Shown: piece by piece, positions 15,348 through 24,232 of the stretch
Numbering within the stretch: position 1 is the first letter of the stretch
Layout of the letters: every line of letters starts with the position of its first letter
From: Deltaproteobacteria bacterium
GTDB taxonomy: Bacteria; Myxococcota_C; UBA6777
Assembly (NCBI GenBank): GCA_002731275.1
Contig: PCBK01000157.1
Location: forward strand, 1 to 55,145
Length of the DNA stretch: 55,145 nt
Direction: 5' to 3'
Position numbers and translations under genes: made by a program
The notes under the pieces: generated by a model
Database searches by the model: none
The model's input: only the letters and a program-made list of their open reading frames with translations
What the model was told of the DNA's origin: nothing

Positions 15348-15614
15348 ATGTACAAAGTGTATCGTGGTATCAACCACACAAAAAAAGAAGTGTATTTTGG
15401 TGTCGCAAAAGACGTAAAGGCACGACGTGACGGAAGTCATTGCCGAGGAGGAACAAAGGCCCTGAAGCACTGGAATTGTGAAAAAGATCGCATCGTTTGG
15501 AAAGAAATCTCCAATCACTACAAACAAGAGAGAGCATCTCAAACAGCCCACGCGCTCGAAAAGAACTACAAACATCCCCAAAGGTTCAAAAACATTCAGA
15601 CATCAGGCATTTAG
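15348..15614 (+). CDS. Small GIY-YIG-like protein
   Basis: The 88-residue protein reads YKVYRGINHTKKEVYFGVAK, then RRDGSHCRGGTKALKHW, matching the GIY-YIG layout: aromatic pair at VYRG and YFGVA, basic residue soon after. The catalytic glutamate near the C-terminus may be E72 in HALEKNY. GIY-YIG proteins cut DNA or act in homing and repair. GGAGAACAAG precedes the ATG. The gene is followed nine bases later by a second protein of related layout. The pair could be a minimal homing or host-DNA nuclease system. Confidence 0.6.
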   Translation: MYKVYRGINHTKKEVYFGVAKDVKARRDGSHCRGGTKALKHWNCEKDRIVWKEISNHYKQERASQTAHALEKNYKHPQRFKNIQTSGI

Positions 15615-15623
15615 GAGGAAGAC

Positions 15624-15941
15624 ATGTTCAATTTTACCGAAAGAATAGGCAGTTCAACTCAAATCCACAACACAATAAAAGCACACATCGACGAGGAAGG
15701 AGACTCGTACGACAAATGGTACATTGGGATCACCAAGGACGTAGACGCTCGCCTCTTTGGAGATCACAAAGTCGCAAAGAAAAATGCATGGTGGATCTAC
15801 AGGAAAGCCATCAATAGCGACCACGCGCGCGCTGCAGAAAAAAGCCTGATAAACCTAGGATGCGATGGTGGTGACGGTGGCGGTGATGATGAGACAGTCT
15901 TTGTCTACGCTTACAAAAAGACACCCACCACAGATCCCTGA
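15624..15941 (+). CDS. Second small GIY-YIG-like protein
   Basis: The 105-residue protein has KWYIGITKDVDARLFGDHKV (about 31-50), a GIY-YIG-like core, and AAEKSLINLGCDGGDGGG (about 70-87), placing a glutamate (E72) and a glycine-rich turn where the family needs them. It ends FVYAYKK. This pattern, YIGIT with the G-GG loop and VYAYK ending, appears in small phage and island proteins of unknown role. AGGAGGAAGAC precedes the start. It lies nine bases after the first GIY-YIG-like gene, likely one transcript. It converges with the tail gene at 15961. Confidence 0.6.
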   Translation: MFNFTERIGSSTQIHNTIKAHIDEEGDSYDKWYIGITKDVDARLFGDHKVAKKNAWWIYRKAINSDHARAAEKSLINLGCDGGDGGGDDETVFVYAYKKTPTTDP

Positions 15942-15960
15942 GCCCCTCCACTCTCGCCGA

Positions 15961-17331
15961 CTAGGCAAACACAACATTTACAGGCTTCGGATTTTCCGCA
16001 TCATCCGCATACAACAACTCCCTCCTTATCGTCGTGTTGATAAACTCCTTCATCTCATCGCTCACAACCCCCTGAATCGTGATCGTGATAGCCTGATCAA
16101 CCACAGGACCAAACAGGTAATTGTTTTGGTCATTTACACTACCAGCTGAATCGATCATCGCCGCCGTGGGCAACCCCAACACAGAGCTGTTCGCAAACAC
16201 AAACGACCCTCGACGAAGCCCAGAGAGCGTGACAGAAGCGTTGGGGATCAACAACCCCAGGTAGAACTTCAAACCATTCTCGGTGAAGCGAGAGCTGTGT
16301 ATCTCGTTCGCCTTGGACAACAACCGTCTCAGGTTGGCTTCAGGGTAACCCGGTACATTTGGGAACAGCAACCCAGCCTCTTTGAACAGCCAAGGCAATG
16401 CCTCAACAGGAGCCGTCTCAGGATCGATCAAGTCAGCCATACCATCCACGATCCCATCGAACTGACCAGCCAAAGCATCCCACACTGGAAGATACTTCCC
16501 CATCAGGACAGGATCTTGATCCTTCACACCAGGCGGAACAGCATCGCGATATCGATTGTCCAACTCTTGAGAAAACGCAGAGGCCACCTTCAACTCAAAA
16601 GGCAAGACCCGCAACTCCTTCTGTCCAAAGGCGTCCTCAACCAAACAACGAACAACCCCCTCCTCTCTATCAGAGAGAACATTCAACGAACCAACATCGT
16701 CATTTGCGAAGATGATTTGTGTGGCCACCAAACCAGCACCATCAACATGAGGAGGAAACACAGAATCCGTCGACAAAAAGTGCCCCAATACACCAAGTCC
16801 AGGAAACTCAATTTCCACAGCCTGGCTCCAGCCTCTGGAGGGAATCGCTCCATCCTGCCTTGCCACTTTGAATTCCCTGTTAGCCGACAATATCAAAGAC
16901 GAAGCGATCTCACTCTCATGGAGAACAAGATCAGAAACTTCGATCTCAGGTGGACGGCGCCAAAGATAAATGGACAGTGACGCTGCGCCTCCACCCAACT
17001 CTATCCACTCACTCGTTGCAGCATCCCGACCATAGATGTATAGGGTGCGAAGACCATCTTCCTCGTCGTCATTCAAGATGAGATCGTCTATCAAGATCTG
17101 CGTTTCGACAACGCTCCCTGCATGAAGAAGCACACCCAAACTCTCTGTGTTCTTGCTACCATGTACGTTTGGAATGTATTGGCCTGTACTGTGACTCCCA
17201 CCTCCTACACGTACTTTGTACGCGTTGAGAGCTCGCGTGTCGTGGTGCCAGCGAAGTGTGAGAACATTGAAGGGAGGAAGAGTCGCGAGCTCAATTCTAC
17301 TTTGGAAGTCAAGAACGATCATGTCTGGCAT
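15961..17331 (-). CDS. Tail protein I-like baseplate component
   Basis: The 456-residue protein has beta-rich N-terminal and middle parts (1-290) and a C-terminal portion like phage P2 protein I: LPWLFKEAGLLFPNVPG, then LRRLLSKANEIHSSRFTENGLKFYL (about 325-375). In P2-type tails this protein sits in the baseplate wedge and links fibres to the baseplate. It lies 17 bases after baseplate J, as in P2-like order (V, W, J, I). The long N-terminal extension may attach the large fibre encoded past block B. Only the C-terminal match supports the family. Confidence 0.7.
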   Translation of the reverse strand: MPDMIVLDFQSRIELATLPPFNVLTLRWHHDTRALNAYKVRVGGGSHSTGQYIPNVHGSKNTESLGVLLHAGSVVETQILIDDLILNDDEEDGLRTLYIYGRDAATSEWIELGGGAASLSIYLWRRPPEIEVSDLVLHESEIASSLILSANREFKVARQDGAIPSRGWSQAVEIEFPGLGVLGHFLSTDSVFPPHVDGAGLVATQIIFANDDVGSLNVLSDREEGVVRCLVEDAFGQKELRVLPFELKVASAFSQELDNRYRDAVPPGVKDQDPVLMGKYLPVWDALAGQFDGIVDGMADLIDPETAPVEALPWLFKEAGLLFPNVPGYPEANLRRLLSKANEIHSSRFTENGLKFYLGLLIPNASVTLSGLRRGSFVFANSSVLGLPTAAMIDSAGSVNDQNNYLFGPVVDQAITITIQGVVSDEMKEFINTTIRRELLYADDAENPKPVNVVFA

Positions 17332-17348
17332 CGTGCGGCTCCCCTCAT

Positions 17349-18836
17349 TTATGGCGTGTATCCAACGGTCTGTACGTTGCGCGATGTCGCGATAATCGTC
17401 GCCCCCTCATTCGTCACAAAAGCATTTGAAGGCACAGGGATATCAGCGACTGGACTCCGAATGACAAAGTCATTTTCGACTTCTGATCTTGCAGCCAGGA
17501 CACCACGAATCTCATTCACATGAAGTGTCTGGCCAGCTTCGCGCAAGAAGGAGACCTCTTGGGTTTCTCTGTCAACTTGCGTTGTCAAAGGATCGAGCAG
17601 CTTCTGCAAGTCAGCGACAACTGCAAGCTCAACTTCTGCACTGATGAATCCTTGCTTAGTCGTGAAAAGTACATCGATCACAGGAACCACAAATGCAGGA
17701 TCATCAACCTGCACAAAAAACCCCATCCCAATTTTTGGCTCAAGGGCTGACCTCAAAGCACTCTTCAAAGAAGGTGTTGCGGTGCCTCCACCACTCGGAA
17801 CAATCCCCACGATGATCTGGTCTCCAATCAACACACTCTTTGCGCGTGCGATACCAGAGAACAACTCCGAAAAGGTATCGATCTCTTTGAGCGTTCCCAA
17901 AAACTCTCGGGTTCGAGTCCGCAGTTGAGCCTTCTTGACGATCTCTGTCTTCGAGTCTTTGGGCTCCCCACCTTTTGCACGTAGCGGATTTGTCACAGAT
18001 GATGGTGCTGGTGACGGTGATTCAAAGACATACGTAAGGTTGTCCTTGGGGACATTCGACTCAAGCCCACCACCCACACGATAAAAGACCTCCACACTTT
18101 GGAGAGCTGTCGGAATAACACCATTTGCGCCATCTCCAAACTCTATTTGTGTCTTGCCATCTGTTCGCAAAGATGTGGTGAAGTGCTTATCTGTTGCTCC
18201 TGAATCAACAAGGGAATCCACCTTGTTCCAAAACACACCGAGGACTTTGACCCGAACTGAACCGTCGATGACCAGTGGTTCGTTCAAGATGACAGCCTGA
18301 AACTTCGTACCGTCTGAAGTGTATCCTTGCTCCAAAGAGCGACCAGCGATCATCGAAACGGACACTTGAGAAACACCACTCCCAACACTGAAGGCCAGCT
18401 CGTTCTCAAAAAAGACCTCTTCGACTTCTCCCACGATATTTCTGTTTGTCACCTTCAAAGCATACTGGTTGAAGGTTCTAGCTGTATACGGTGAAGGAAG
18501 TGTCACAAGGAGATCGACACGAGCTGGTGTTGCACTCTTGGGTGTGTAACCTGCTTTCTTTGCGTGTGCGATGATCATCTTCTCTTCGCGTGCTGTAAAC
18601 AAAGAGAATTCTTGTGCAAATGCATTCGCCAGATTGACTCCCTGCACCAACGCTTTGATGTAAAGTCGGAGTGCAAAAAAGCCAACATCCCCAGGTGCAT
18701 CAATGTTCCAGTCTGGAAAGACCTTTCTGGCGATGTCTCGGGCATGTGCAATAAAGTCGCCTTCGTTGATGGTCGAAAAAGGATACTGCCAACCATCGAA
18801 GAATTCGGCAAATTGCACAAGTTTGTTTTCAGCCAC
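17349..18836 (-). CDS. Baseplate J-like wedge protein
   Basis: The 495-residue protein fits the J family of contractile-tail baseplates. It has a helical N-terminus (about 20-95), a beta-rich core with VFYRVGGGLESNVPKD, KGGEPKDSKTEIVKKAQLRTRT (about 300), and VVIGIVPSGGGT-like strands. The stretch with R-A-R-T-R-EFLGT is the conserved hinge of the family. J-like proteins form the wedges that trigger sheath contraction. The gene lies between gp25-like and protein I-like genes with 10-20 base gaps. Confidence comes from both order and the conserved core. Confidence 0.8.
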   Translation of the reverse strand: MAENKLVQFAEFFDGWQYPFSTINEGDFIAHARDIARKVFPDWNIDAPGDVGFFALRLYIKALVQGVNLANAFAQEFSLFTAREEKMIIAHAKKAGYTPKSATPARVDLLVTLPSPYTARTFNQYALKVTNRNIVGEVEEVFFENELAFSVGSGVSQVSVSMIAGRSLEQGYTSDGTKFQAVILNEPLVIDGSVRVKVLGVFWNKVDSLVDSGATDKHFTTSLRTDGKTQIEFGDGANGVIPTALQSVEVFYRVGGGLESNVPKDNLTYVFESPSPAPSSVTNPLRAKGGEPKDSKTEIVKKAQLRTRTREFLGTLKEIDTFSELFSGIARAKSVLIGDQIIVGIVPSGGGTATPSLKSALRSALEPKIGMGFFVQVDDPAFVVPVIDVLFTTKQGFISAEVELAVVADLQKLLDPLTTQVDRETQEVSFLREAGQTLHVNEIRGVLAARSEVENDFVIRSPVADIPVPSNAFVTNEGATIIATSRNVQTVGYTP

Positions 18837-18847
18837 AGCTCACTCCT

Positions 18848-19228
18848 CTACTCATCAATGTCCAGACCAAGCCCAAGACGTTCTGAAGACAGGTCTTCAA
18901 ATCGCGAACGCTCCATGTACTCAATCTCAATACCAAGCTTGCGGCTTGCTGGTTCCCTCGCAACATCAATGGAAGACAGCAACATTGTCGGAATGTATTC
19001 CGTGATGGCCTGCTGTGTCAGCACCAACGCAATCGGCCTGCTCGACTCATCAGCAAGTGTCTCTTGTTCAAAAGAGTGTGGGGGAAAGCCATACCCCACA
19101 TCGTCGATTCGTTGACCTGTTTGGGTGCCAGCCAACATGTTGAGTTGCGAGCGAGATGTTTCATCTCGTGCGATGGCTCCACCGGAGTCGAGCTTCATCG
19201 GGAAAAGAAAAGTGAATGGCTTTGACAT
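18848..19228 (-). CDS. gp25/gpW-like baseplate wedge protein
   Basis: The 126-residue protein matches the GPW/gp25 family by size, place and pattern. FLFPMKLDSGGAI comes early, YGFPP, then IALVLTQQAITEYIPTML, and an RKLGIEIEY near the end. Members nucleate sheath assembly at the baseplate. The gene lies between spike and baseplate J, the usual order. The C-terminal acidic tail is longer than common. Confidence 0.75.
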   Translation of the reverse strand: MSKPFTFLFPMKLDSGGAIARDETSRSQLNMLAGTQTGQRIDDVGYGFPPHSFEQETLADESSRPIALVLTQQAITEYIPTMLLSSIDVAREPASRKLGIEIEYMERSRFEDLSSERLGLGLDIDE

Positions 19229-19238
19229 TGCGTGTCCT

Positions 19239-20039
19239 CTAGTTGTCCGGGAACTTCAGCTTATTCCCTTTCACAGAGACTGGCATATCAGGGAATGGCG
19301 GTGTAGGAGCGGGTGGACTCGTCGGGCCTGATGGTGAGGGGTGAACGTGACTAGCAGCCCATGTCTTGAGCTGTGTCCACAATTCGTTCATGCGTTCATA
19401 TATCGCAGGATGCACAGCCCCATTGCCCACTGTAAGCTCGGCATCTGCATCTTTATTCTGCAAAGTCATCCCAAGACCACCATCAATCCCCAAGACAATG
19501 GACTTGTCGGGCTTCAACTCGATGGATGTCCCTGATGGCGAACCATCAATGATCTGCGAGATCTTGATGGACTCCCCCCCTGGCTTTTGGGAGATGCGAA
19601 AGAGCGTTGCACCAGGCTCTTGTGGCGCATTCACTTCATCAGGATCACCTGTGTATCGCAGCTCCAGAAAGGGCTCGTTGGCATCTTGCGCTTGCACGAG
19701 CTCCCAGCGGCTTGAAAAAGAGAGCTGCTTTTGTGGAAAAGCATCTTCGATATCAGTGGGGAGTGTGTCTTCGAGAGGAAGAAAACCAGTGTACACGAGA
19801 TGGTCTTCGTCTTCTTCACCAAGCTCGGCGCGCTCTGTTGTCACCCATACTGCGAGCTTCTCAGCGTATTTCTTCAACCATAAATCATCAGGTGGAGAGA
19901 AGCGACCAAAGGCATAGCAAGGCCGTGCCCAGCGAGGCTCTCCCTTGTACACGACTTGAAGCCAGCCCTTCTTTGAACTCTCAGGTTGGGTGTCTTGTTG
20001 GCCAGACTCTGGCTGGATGATACGGGCAAGTGTCAGCAT
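19239..20039 (-). CDS. Baseplate spike protein (gpV/gp5-like)
   Basis: This protein of about 266 residues has an OB-like N-terminal domain, a middle beta domain ending with repeated short strands (ISQIIDGSPSGTSIEL and IVLGIDGGLGMTL), and a proline-rich C-terminus that could meet a tip protein. This is the layout of the trimeric central spike that punctures the outer membrane. A GGAG site suits the ATG at 20039; a start four codons upstream overlaps it. It begins the tail segment left of block C and is followed by the gp25-like gene. No PAAR protein is visible. Confidence 0.65.
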   Translation of the reverse strand: MLTLARIIQPESGQQDTQPESSKKGWLQVVYKGEPRWARPCYAFGRFSPPDDLWLKKYAEKLAVWVTTERAELGEEDEDHLVYTGFLPLEDTLPTDIEDAFPQKQLSFSSRWELVQAQDANEPFLELRYTGDPDEVNAPQEPGATLFRISQKPGGESIKISQIIDGSPSGTSIELKPDKSIVLGIDGGLGMTLQNKDADAELTVGNGAVHPAIYERMNELWTQLKTWAASHVHPSPSGPTSPPAPTPPFPDMPVSVKGNKLKFPDN

Positions 20040-20239
20040 CACAAACTCCATAACGCATTGTTTCGCTCTGGCTTGTTACTGGTAATGAATTAAATCTGTT
20101 GCGGTTTTCTTGATTTTAAAAAAGCATGTGGCTACTTTGTTGGATATGTGGTTGAACGCATGACACGTTAAGACACTGAACATACGTACACTGACTTTCG
20201 TAAATCATGAAATCATTCAATCGCAATTGCGAGGACAAC

Positions 20240-21025
20240 ATGGATCAACAAAAAGTAGACAAAATCATCCAGTGTGCATTGGCTATAGCTTCCCAGGCTG
20301 ACGACTTCAGAGATCGTGAATTGGGACCAATTCACCTGATCAAATACGTTTACCTTGCGGATTTGGCTTACGCACAATCTCATGATGGCGAAACATACAC
20401 AGGAATCCCTTGGCAATTCTATCACTTTGGTCCATGGGATTTGGGGCTATTCCAGCATTTGGATGATGCAACTTCTCTCAACCACATCCAAAGAAGAGAA
20501 ATCCAAAGCGAATATGACAAAGACTTTACCCGATGGCGCTATACCAACCGCCACGATGCTAGCATTGATGAAGAAGCATTCAGATCGCGCCTACCTGTTT
20601 CCATTTTTTCAACATTGAAAAACAACATAAAGCGTTTTGGACAAGATACGTACGAACTCTTGGATTTTGTTTACAAAACATCACCAATGTTGAACGCAGC
20701 TCCTGAAGAGTTTTTATCCTTTGACTTCAAAAAAACAACTCCCCTTCCATCCAGTCAAGAGGAAAAGCTCACTGCCAAGCAACAAAAAAAGAGAAAAGCC
20801 ACCCTCAAAAAAATCCAGGAAAAGCTCGCAGAGAAGAGAAAAAAACCTCGCCGAAAAAGGCTAAAAAAGGCTGCCGAACCAGTGTACGATGAGGTTTTTG
20901 AGAAAGGTGTTGAGTGGCTTGATAGCCTTGCAGGGTCGCCAGTAGAGGAGCATTCTGGCAAAGTGCTTTTCGATGAAAATGTGTGGAAATCTCCAAGCAG
21001 AAGGAATACAGATGACGACTGCTAA
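20240..21025 (+). CDS. Panacea-domain (SocA-like) antitoxin
   Basis: The 261-residue protein has a Panacea (DUF4065, SocA-like) domain. It reads IHLIKYVYLADLAYAQ, then IPWQFYHFGPWDLGLF, the helical core with the tyrosine-glycine-proline turn. A lysine- and arginine-rich C-terminal region (about 185-235) is unusual and may touch DNA or the toxin. Panacea domains neutralise many unrelated toxins. GCGAGGACAAC precedes ATG 20240; an earlier ATG at 20207 lacks one. Its end overlaps the next gene by 14 bases, the usual antitoxin-toxin coupling. Confidence 0.75.
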   Translation: MDQQKVDKIIQCALAIASQADDFRDRELGPIHLIKYVYLADLAYAQSHDGETYTGIPWQFYHFGPWDLGLFQHLDDATSLNHIQRREIQSEYDKDFTRWRYTNRHDASIDEEAFRSRLPVSIFSTLKNNIKRFGQDTYELLDFVYKTSPMLNAAPEEFLSFDFKKTTPLPSSQEEKLTAKQQKKRKATLKKIQEKLAEKRKKPRRKRLKKAAEPVYDEVFEKGVEWLDSLAGSPVEEHSGKVLFDENVWKSPSRRNTDDDC

Positions 21026-21749
21026 ACAATACCCTTCCGATTCGATTCAATTCAGTGTGGAAGCTGGAGGCGATCCATGGTGGGAAAAGACTGCAACCAA
21101 AGAAATAGAAAGGGGGCGGTTGGTTTGGGCTTTTTTACCACATGTAGATCAAATCCCCAGTATACTGCTCCCAGAAGGAAGAGACGATCCCACAGATCAT
21201 AATTCAGCACTTTTCAGGATCAAATCACTGAACGTAAAAAAACCACCACCAGAAAGCAGAGACAGCTTACCAATAGCGGCAATGCCGAAGTTTGCAGGTG
21301 AGGTTTACAGCGTTCATAGAGCGAAGAAACGACCAGCTCTCCTCCTGTCCCGACCGATGGAAGAGGTGGATAAAAAAATGAGGCAGGGAATGGCAAGGAT
21401 AAAAACGAATCCAACCTTGCTGTTGGTACCATCATACGGAGCAAAAGATTCAAGAACTTCAAAGGGATGGAATACAAAATTCCTCAAAAGAATGAGAAGA
21501 GGGCATTACCCACAGTTTATATGGGATATGCTTCCAATGCCAGGTACGACAACAGAATCCGTTTTTCGACTAGATCATCTGCAACCAATGGGTTCTCATC
21601 ACCAAACATACGAACCAACCGAATACAAGTTAAGTGACACAGCACTACAAATAGTCGAGGATTGGTTTTTTTGGTACCTGACAGGTCTCATCGACGAAGA
21701 AAGCGAACTTGAAACAATCAGAGAGTTGTTGATGGAGTTGAAGGCTTAG
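21012..21749 (+). CDS. PemK/MazF-like toxin partner
   Basis: The 245-residue protein has features of PemK/MazF-type endoribonucleases. GRLVWAFLP (about 29-37) comes first, then FAGEVYSVHRAKKRPALLLS (about 82-101), the RP-A-L signature of the family. FRLDHLQPMGSH follows (about 182-193). It is longer than the 110-residue norm, with extra segments between the strands. It follows the Panacea gene with a 14-base overlap and AAGGAATAC before the ATG, so the two are a toxin-antitoxin pair. In a prophage such a pair typically stabilises the element or blocks other phages. The catalytic residues are not certain. Confidence 0.6.
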   Translation: MTTAKQYPSDSIQFSVEAGGDPWWEKTATKEIERGRLVWAFLPHVDQIPSILLPEGRDDPTDHNSALFRIKSLNVKKPPPESRDSLPIAAMPKFAGEVYSVHRAKKRPALLLSRPMEEVDKKMRQGMARIKTNPTLLLVPSYGAKDSRTSKGWNTKFLKRMRRGHYPQFIWDMLPMPGTTTESVFRLDHLQPMGSHHQTYEPTEYKLSDTALQIVEDWFFWYLTGLIDEESELETIRELLMELKA

Positions 21750-21761
21750 TCAAACAAACTC

Positions 21762-23300
21762 CTACCGCCCAAACTCTACCTGCACCTTGAATGTATCTCC
21801 CCACCTTTGCTCAAGCTTGTACAAATACCAAAGCCCTTTGTATCGACCAAATGGAAACTTCACCTCATAGGATCTTCGGCAACTCACAAAGACATTCCCG
21901 TGAGTCCAGCAAGACAAGGTGGTACCGTACTTTTTTGCTCGCGGCTTTTGGATCTGCACGCCAGATGCCTTCGTCCCCTTGGCTCCTTTCCCACCACTCC
22001 CCTTCCCCAAGCCACCTGTAAATCCCGTTGGAGTCGTTGCCTGTCGAGGAACACCTTTCCCTCCAGGCAAAGCTCTCGCTGATGGCACAAAGGATGTCTG
22101 TCGTGGTACGAAGTACTTCTTCACATCCTTCCACTTGTATTGACCGCTCAACGTCCCCGAAAAGAGGCTCCCAATAGCAAGCCCCTTCGGGAGCAATCCA
22201 GCCTTTTGATCTTTCACCAACAACTCTCTGTTGATACGGTAGTTAAATCCCAGGTCCGAAGGCGGATTGTCACCATCACTTCCAGACAATACATCCTTGC
22301 GTTGTGCGCCTTTGTTCAACGTATCCGATGGTTGCACTGCACTCCCCACAGAACGTCTACCACGAGCATTCTTCTTGACGTCCTTGTGGTGTTGAATCTC
22401 TTTTCCAGCTGCGTCTTGCTTGTTCTCTCGCAAACTGATCCCACGAATCACGAGCTCCGCATTTGGACTCGTTGGATCGTATGCAGCCTGGTTGACAGAG
22501 ACCAAACCAGGACTTTGGTATACAAACGATACAGTCCCCTTGTCCGCGATCAGATCGTCTTCAGGGACAACGTGGACTTTCTGTATGCCATCCGAAGAGT
22601 CTGGCTCCATGAAAAGACGAGCTCGGGCATTCACGAGATGGTTGACCTTCTTCTTTGCACCCCCATCTTTTTGTGTCTTTTTGCTCTTACCCATCAACAA
22701 CCGAATCACAAAGTCATAGTCGTTTTCGTCTTCGTTTTGGCTGACATGGTTGCCATATGTGAACTCGTAATCCAGCTCTGGATGAATCTTGATCTGCTTG
22801 ATTGCGATCCCATGCTCCGTCAGTATCCCCTCAACGATATCGCTGATCTTCAAATGGGAACGAAAGTGGAAGTCCCTGCTGTACAAGAATGGGAATCCCT
22901 TCACAGGGATCGCCGGATAGGTGACACGACCAGGCTTGCTTCGAGTCAACTTGAAGAGTTCTGTATGACAGACCATTTTAATTTCGGGCTTCCCATTATC
23001 CGGCAAGATCGGCTGGTACTTTGTGACAATCCCTTCAAACACCAAACGCTTTGTTGTTCGTCCAGGGATGTCCACAGCATATCCACCTGTAAATCGGCAC
23101 TTCAGGCCTTCAATGACCTTCTCAATCCAGTATGTTGCCCCGTGCTTGAGTTGAAAGGAAAGTTGGTCGATCGCACTCTCCTCTTGCAAAAGTGACACAA
23201 CCGAAGATCCCAGCTGCTTTGTCACGTCAAGGTACGTCCCTCTTTTGTCTGGATCCTCAAGCTCCAATTTACGATAAGGAGTCAACTCATGTTGTGGCAT
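21762..23300 (-). CDS. Baseplate hub protein (gpD/gp27-like)
   Basis: The 512-residue protein fits the late-control D/gp27 hub family. Early strands with FEGIVTKYQP come first, a middle domain with FHFRSHLKISDIVEGILTEH and YGNHVSQNEDENDYDFVIRL follows, and then a lysine-rich insertion and a C-terminal domain ending LYKLEQRWGDTFKVQVEFGR. The hub forms the ring under the tail tube and holds the spike. It overlaps the LysM gene by its start codon, and block C separates it from the spike gene. The glycine- and lysine-rich low-complexity segment (about 420-455) is unusual. Confidence 0.75.
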   Translation of the reverse strand: MPQHELTPYRKLELEDPDKRGTYLDVTKQLGSSVVSLLQEESAIDQLSFQLKHGATYWIEKVIEGLKCRFTGGYAVDIPGRTTKRLVFEGIVTKYQPILPDNGKPEIKMVCHTELFKLTRSKPGRVTYPAIPVKGFPFLYSRDFHFRSHLKISDIVEGILTEHGIAIKQIKIHPELDYEFTYGNHVSQNEDENDYDFVIRLLMGKSKKTQKDGGAKKKVNHLVNARARLFMEPDSSDGIQKVHVVPEDDLIADKGTVSFVYQSPGLVSVNQAAYDPTSPNAELVIRGISLRENKQDAAGKEIQHHKDVKKNARGRRSVGSAVQPSDTLNKGAQRKDVLSGSDGDNPPSDLGFNYRINRELLVKDQKAGLLPKGLAIGSLFSGTLSGQYKWKDVKKYFVPRQTSFVPSARALPGGKGVPRQATTPTGFTGGLGKGSGGKGAKGTKASGVQIQKPRAKKYGTTLSCWTHGNVFVSCRRSYEVKFPFGRYKGLWYLYKLEQRWGDTFKVQVEFGR

Positions 23301-23617
23301 CAGAACAACTTCCTTTGTAGCTCAGCCTCTTCTTGAGTCGAGACCAAGGCATCCCGAAAGTCTTTGGGGATGATGATTGTCTCGCCGACACTCCAATCTT
23401 TGGCGCGCCTGATAGGATTGGCATCAGCAATAATCCACCAAAGCCCAGTATCATCGTAAAATGTATCAGCAAGAGAGTGATACAAAAAGTTCGGCCAATT
23501 CATGAGATCGGCTTGCGTGACTTTGTACTCAAGAGGATCATCACTCTCAAAGCGAGGACGAATGGCCGGCTCAAGTCCCCTGTTTGTTTGGTGTTGTTCA
23601 TAGAAAGGCTCAACCAT
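23300..23617 (-). CDS. LysM-type baseplate protein (gp53/gpX-like)
   Basis: The 105-residue protein ends in a LysM-like stretch. YKVTQADLMNWPNFLYHSL begins it, then WWIIADANPI and WSVGETIIIPKD, which is the normal ending of phage tail LysM proteins. They connect hub and wedge or the tube initiator in contractile tails and injection systems. The gene lies between the tube-initiator and hub genes with a one-base overlap and nine-base gap, the order also seen in extracellular injection systems. Confidence 0.8.
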   Translation of the reverse strand: MVEPFYEQHQTNRGLEPAIRPRFESDDPLEYKVTQADLMNWPNFLYHSLADTFYDDTGLWWIIADANPIRRAKDWSVGETIIIPKDFRDALVSTQEEAELQRKLF

Positions 23618-23626
23618 ATTGGTCTC

Positions 23627-24232
23627 CTAGATGACCTGCGTAAGTAGTGTCGAAGCCAAGCCAAGTGTCGACTCTTGTGCTGCCAACGAAGCCCGCATCC
23701 GTTTGTTGATCCTGTTTGACGTCCCCTCTTCAAGCACGACCAGCTTGATGGGAACACTACATCTTTCGGGGACAAGCAAACCATTGAAGAGGATTTCGTT
23801 GATGGGTGCTGTCAAGAGCTTGCACTTCCACCAACGCACACCAAACACAAACAAACAATCTGGAGGTGGTTGGTTCGTCTCCTTCCCGCTGATCTGGTCA
23901 ATCAGTCGTCCTCGTTGTCGGATAAAGGATTCGAGAACAGCCTCAACACCGAGCGTACCCACAAGAGGCGAAACGACTTTCACGAGGTTGGAGTCAACAG
24001 ATCCTTGTGTCCGGTCAAAGAGAAGATCAAAGGAGATGAACTTCGGTCCACCAGAAGTCCATGTGACAATCGGCGCATCAAAGCCAGGTACATTGTCGAT
24101 CTCATAATTTGGCTTCTTGTCAAACGTGATCTGGATGGGATTGAATTGGAAGGCCAACGCCAAAGGAACCTTTGTGTTGATCAACGCCCCTCTCACAGCA
24201 CGAGCTCCAAAGGCATCCTGGATCGTCGTCAT
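23627..24232 (-). CDS. Tube initiator/CIS_tube-like baseplate protein
   Basis: The 201-residue protein resembles the CIS_tube family. LALAFQFNPIQITFDK is near the N-terminus, GPKFISFDLLFDRT follows, and FGVRWWKCKLLTAPINEILFN in the second half. Such proteins form the first ring of the tail tube on the hub. It overlaps the stop of the tape measure gene by one base and precedes the LysM gene. Order tape measure, CIS_tube, LysM, hub matches contractile-tail systems of the Mu/P2-eCIS type. Confidence 0.7.
   Translation of the reverse strand: MTTIQDAFGARAVRGALINTKVPLALAFQFNPIQITFDKKPNYEIDNVPGFDAPIVTWTSGGPKFISFDLLFDRTQGSVDSNLVKVVSPLVGTLGVEAVLESFIRQRGRLIDQISGKETNQPPPDCLFVFGVRWWKCKLLTAPINEILFNGLLVPERCSVPIKLVVLEEGTSNRINKRMRASLAAQESTLGLASTLLTQVI

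Noticed and set aside
13780-20220. A shared late promoter motif (ATGATTTAC) upstream of fibre and spike genes
   Set aside because: Only nine bases agree with no fixed distance to the genes, so chance is likely.
22140-23195. 351-codon plus-strand frame opposite the hub gene
   Set aside because: Lies inside the hub gene on the other strand, with no start signal and no recognisable domain.
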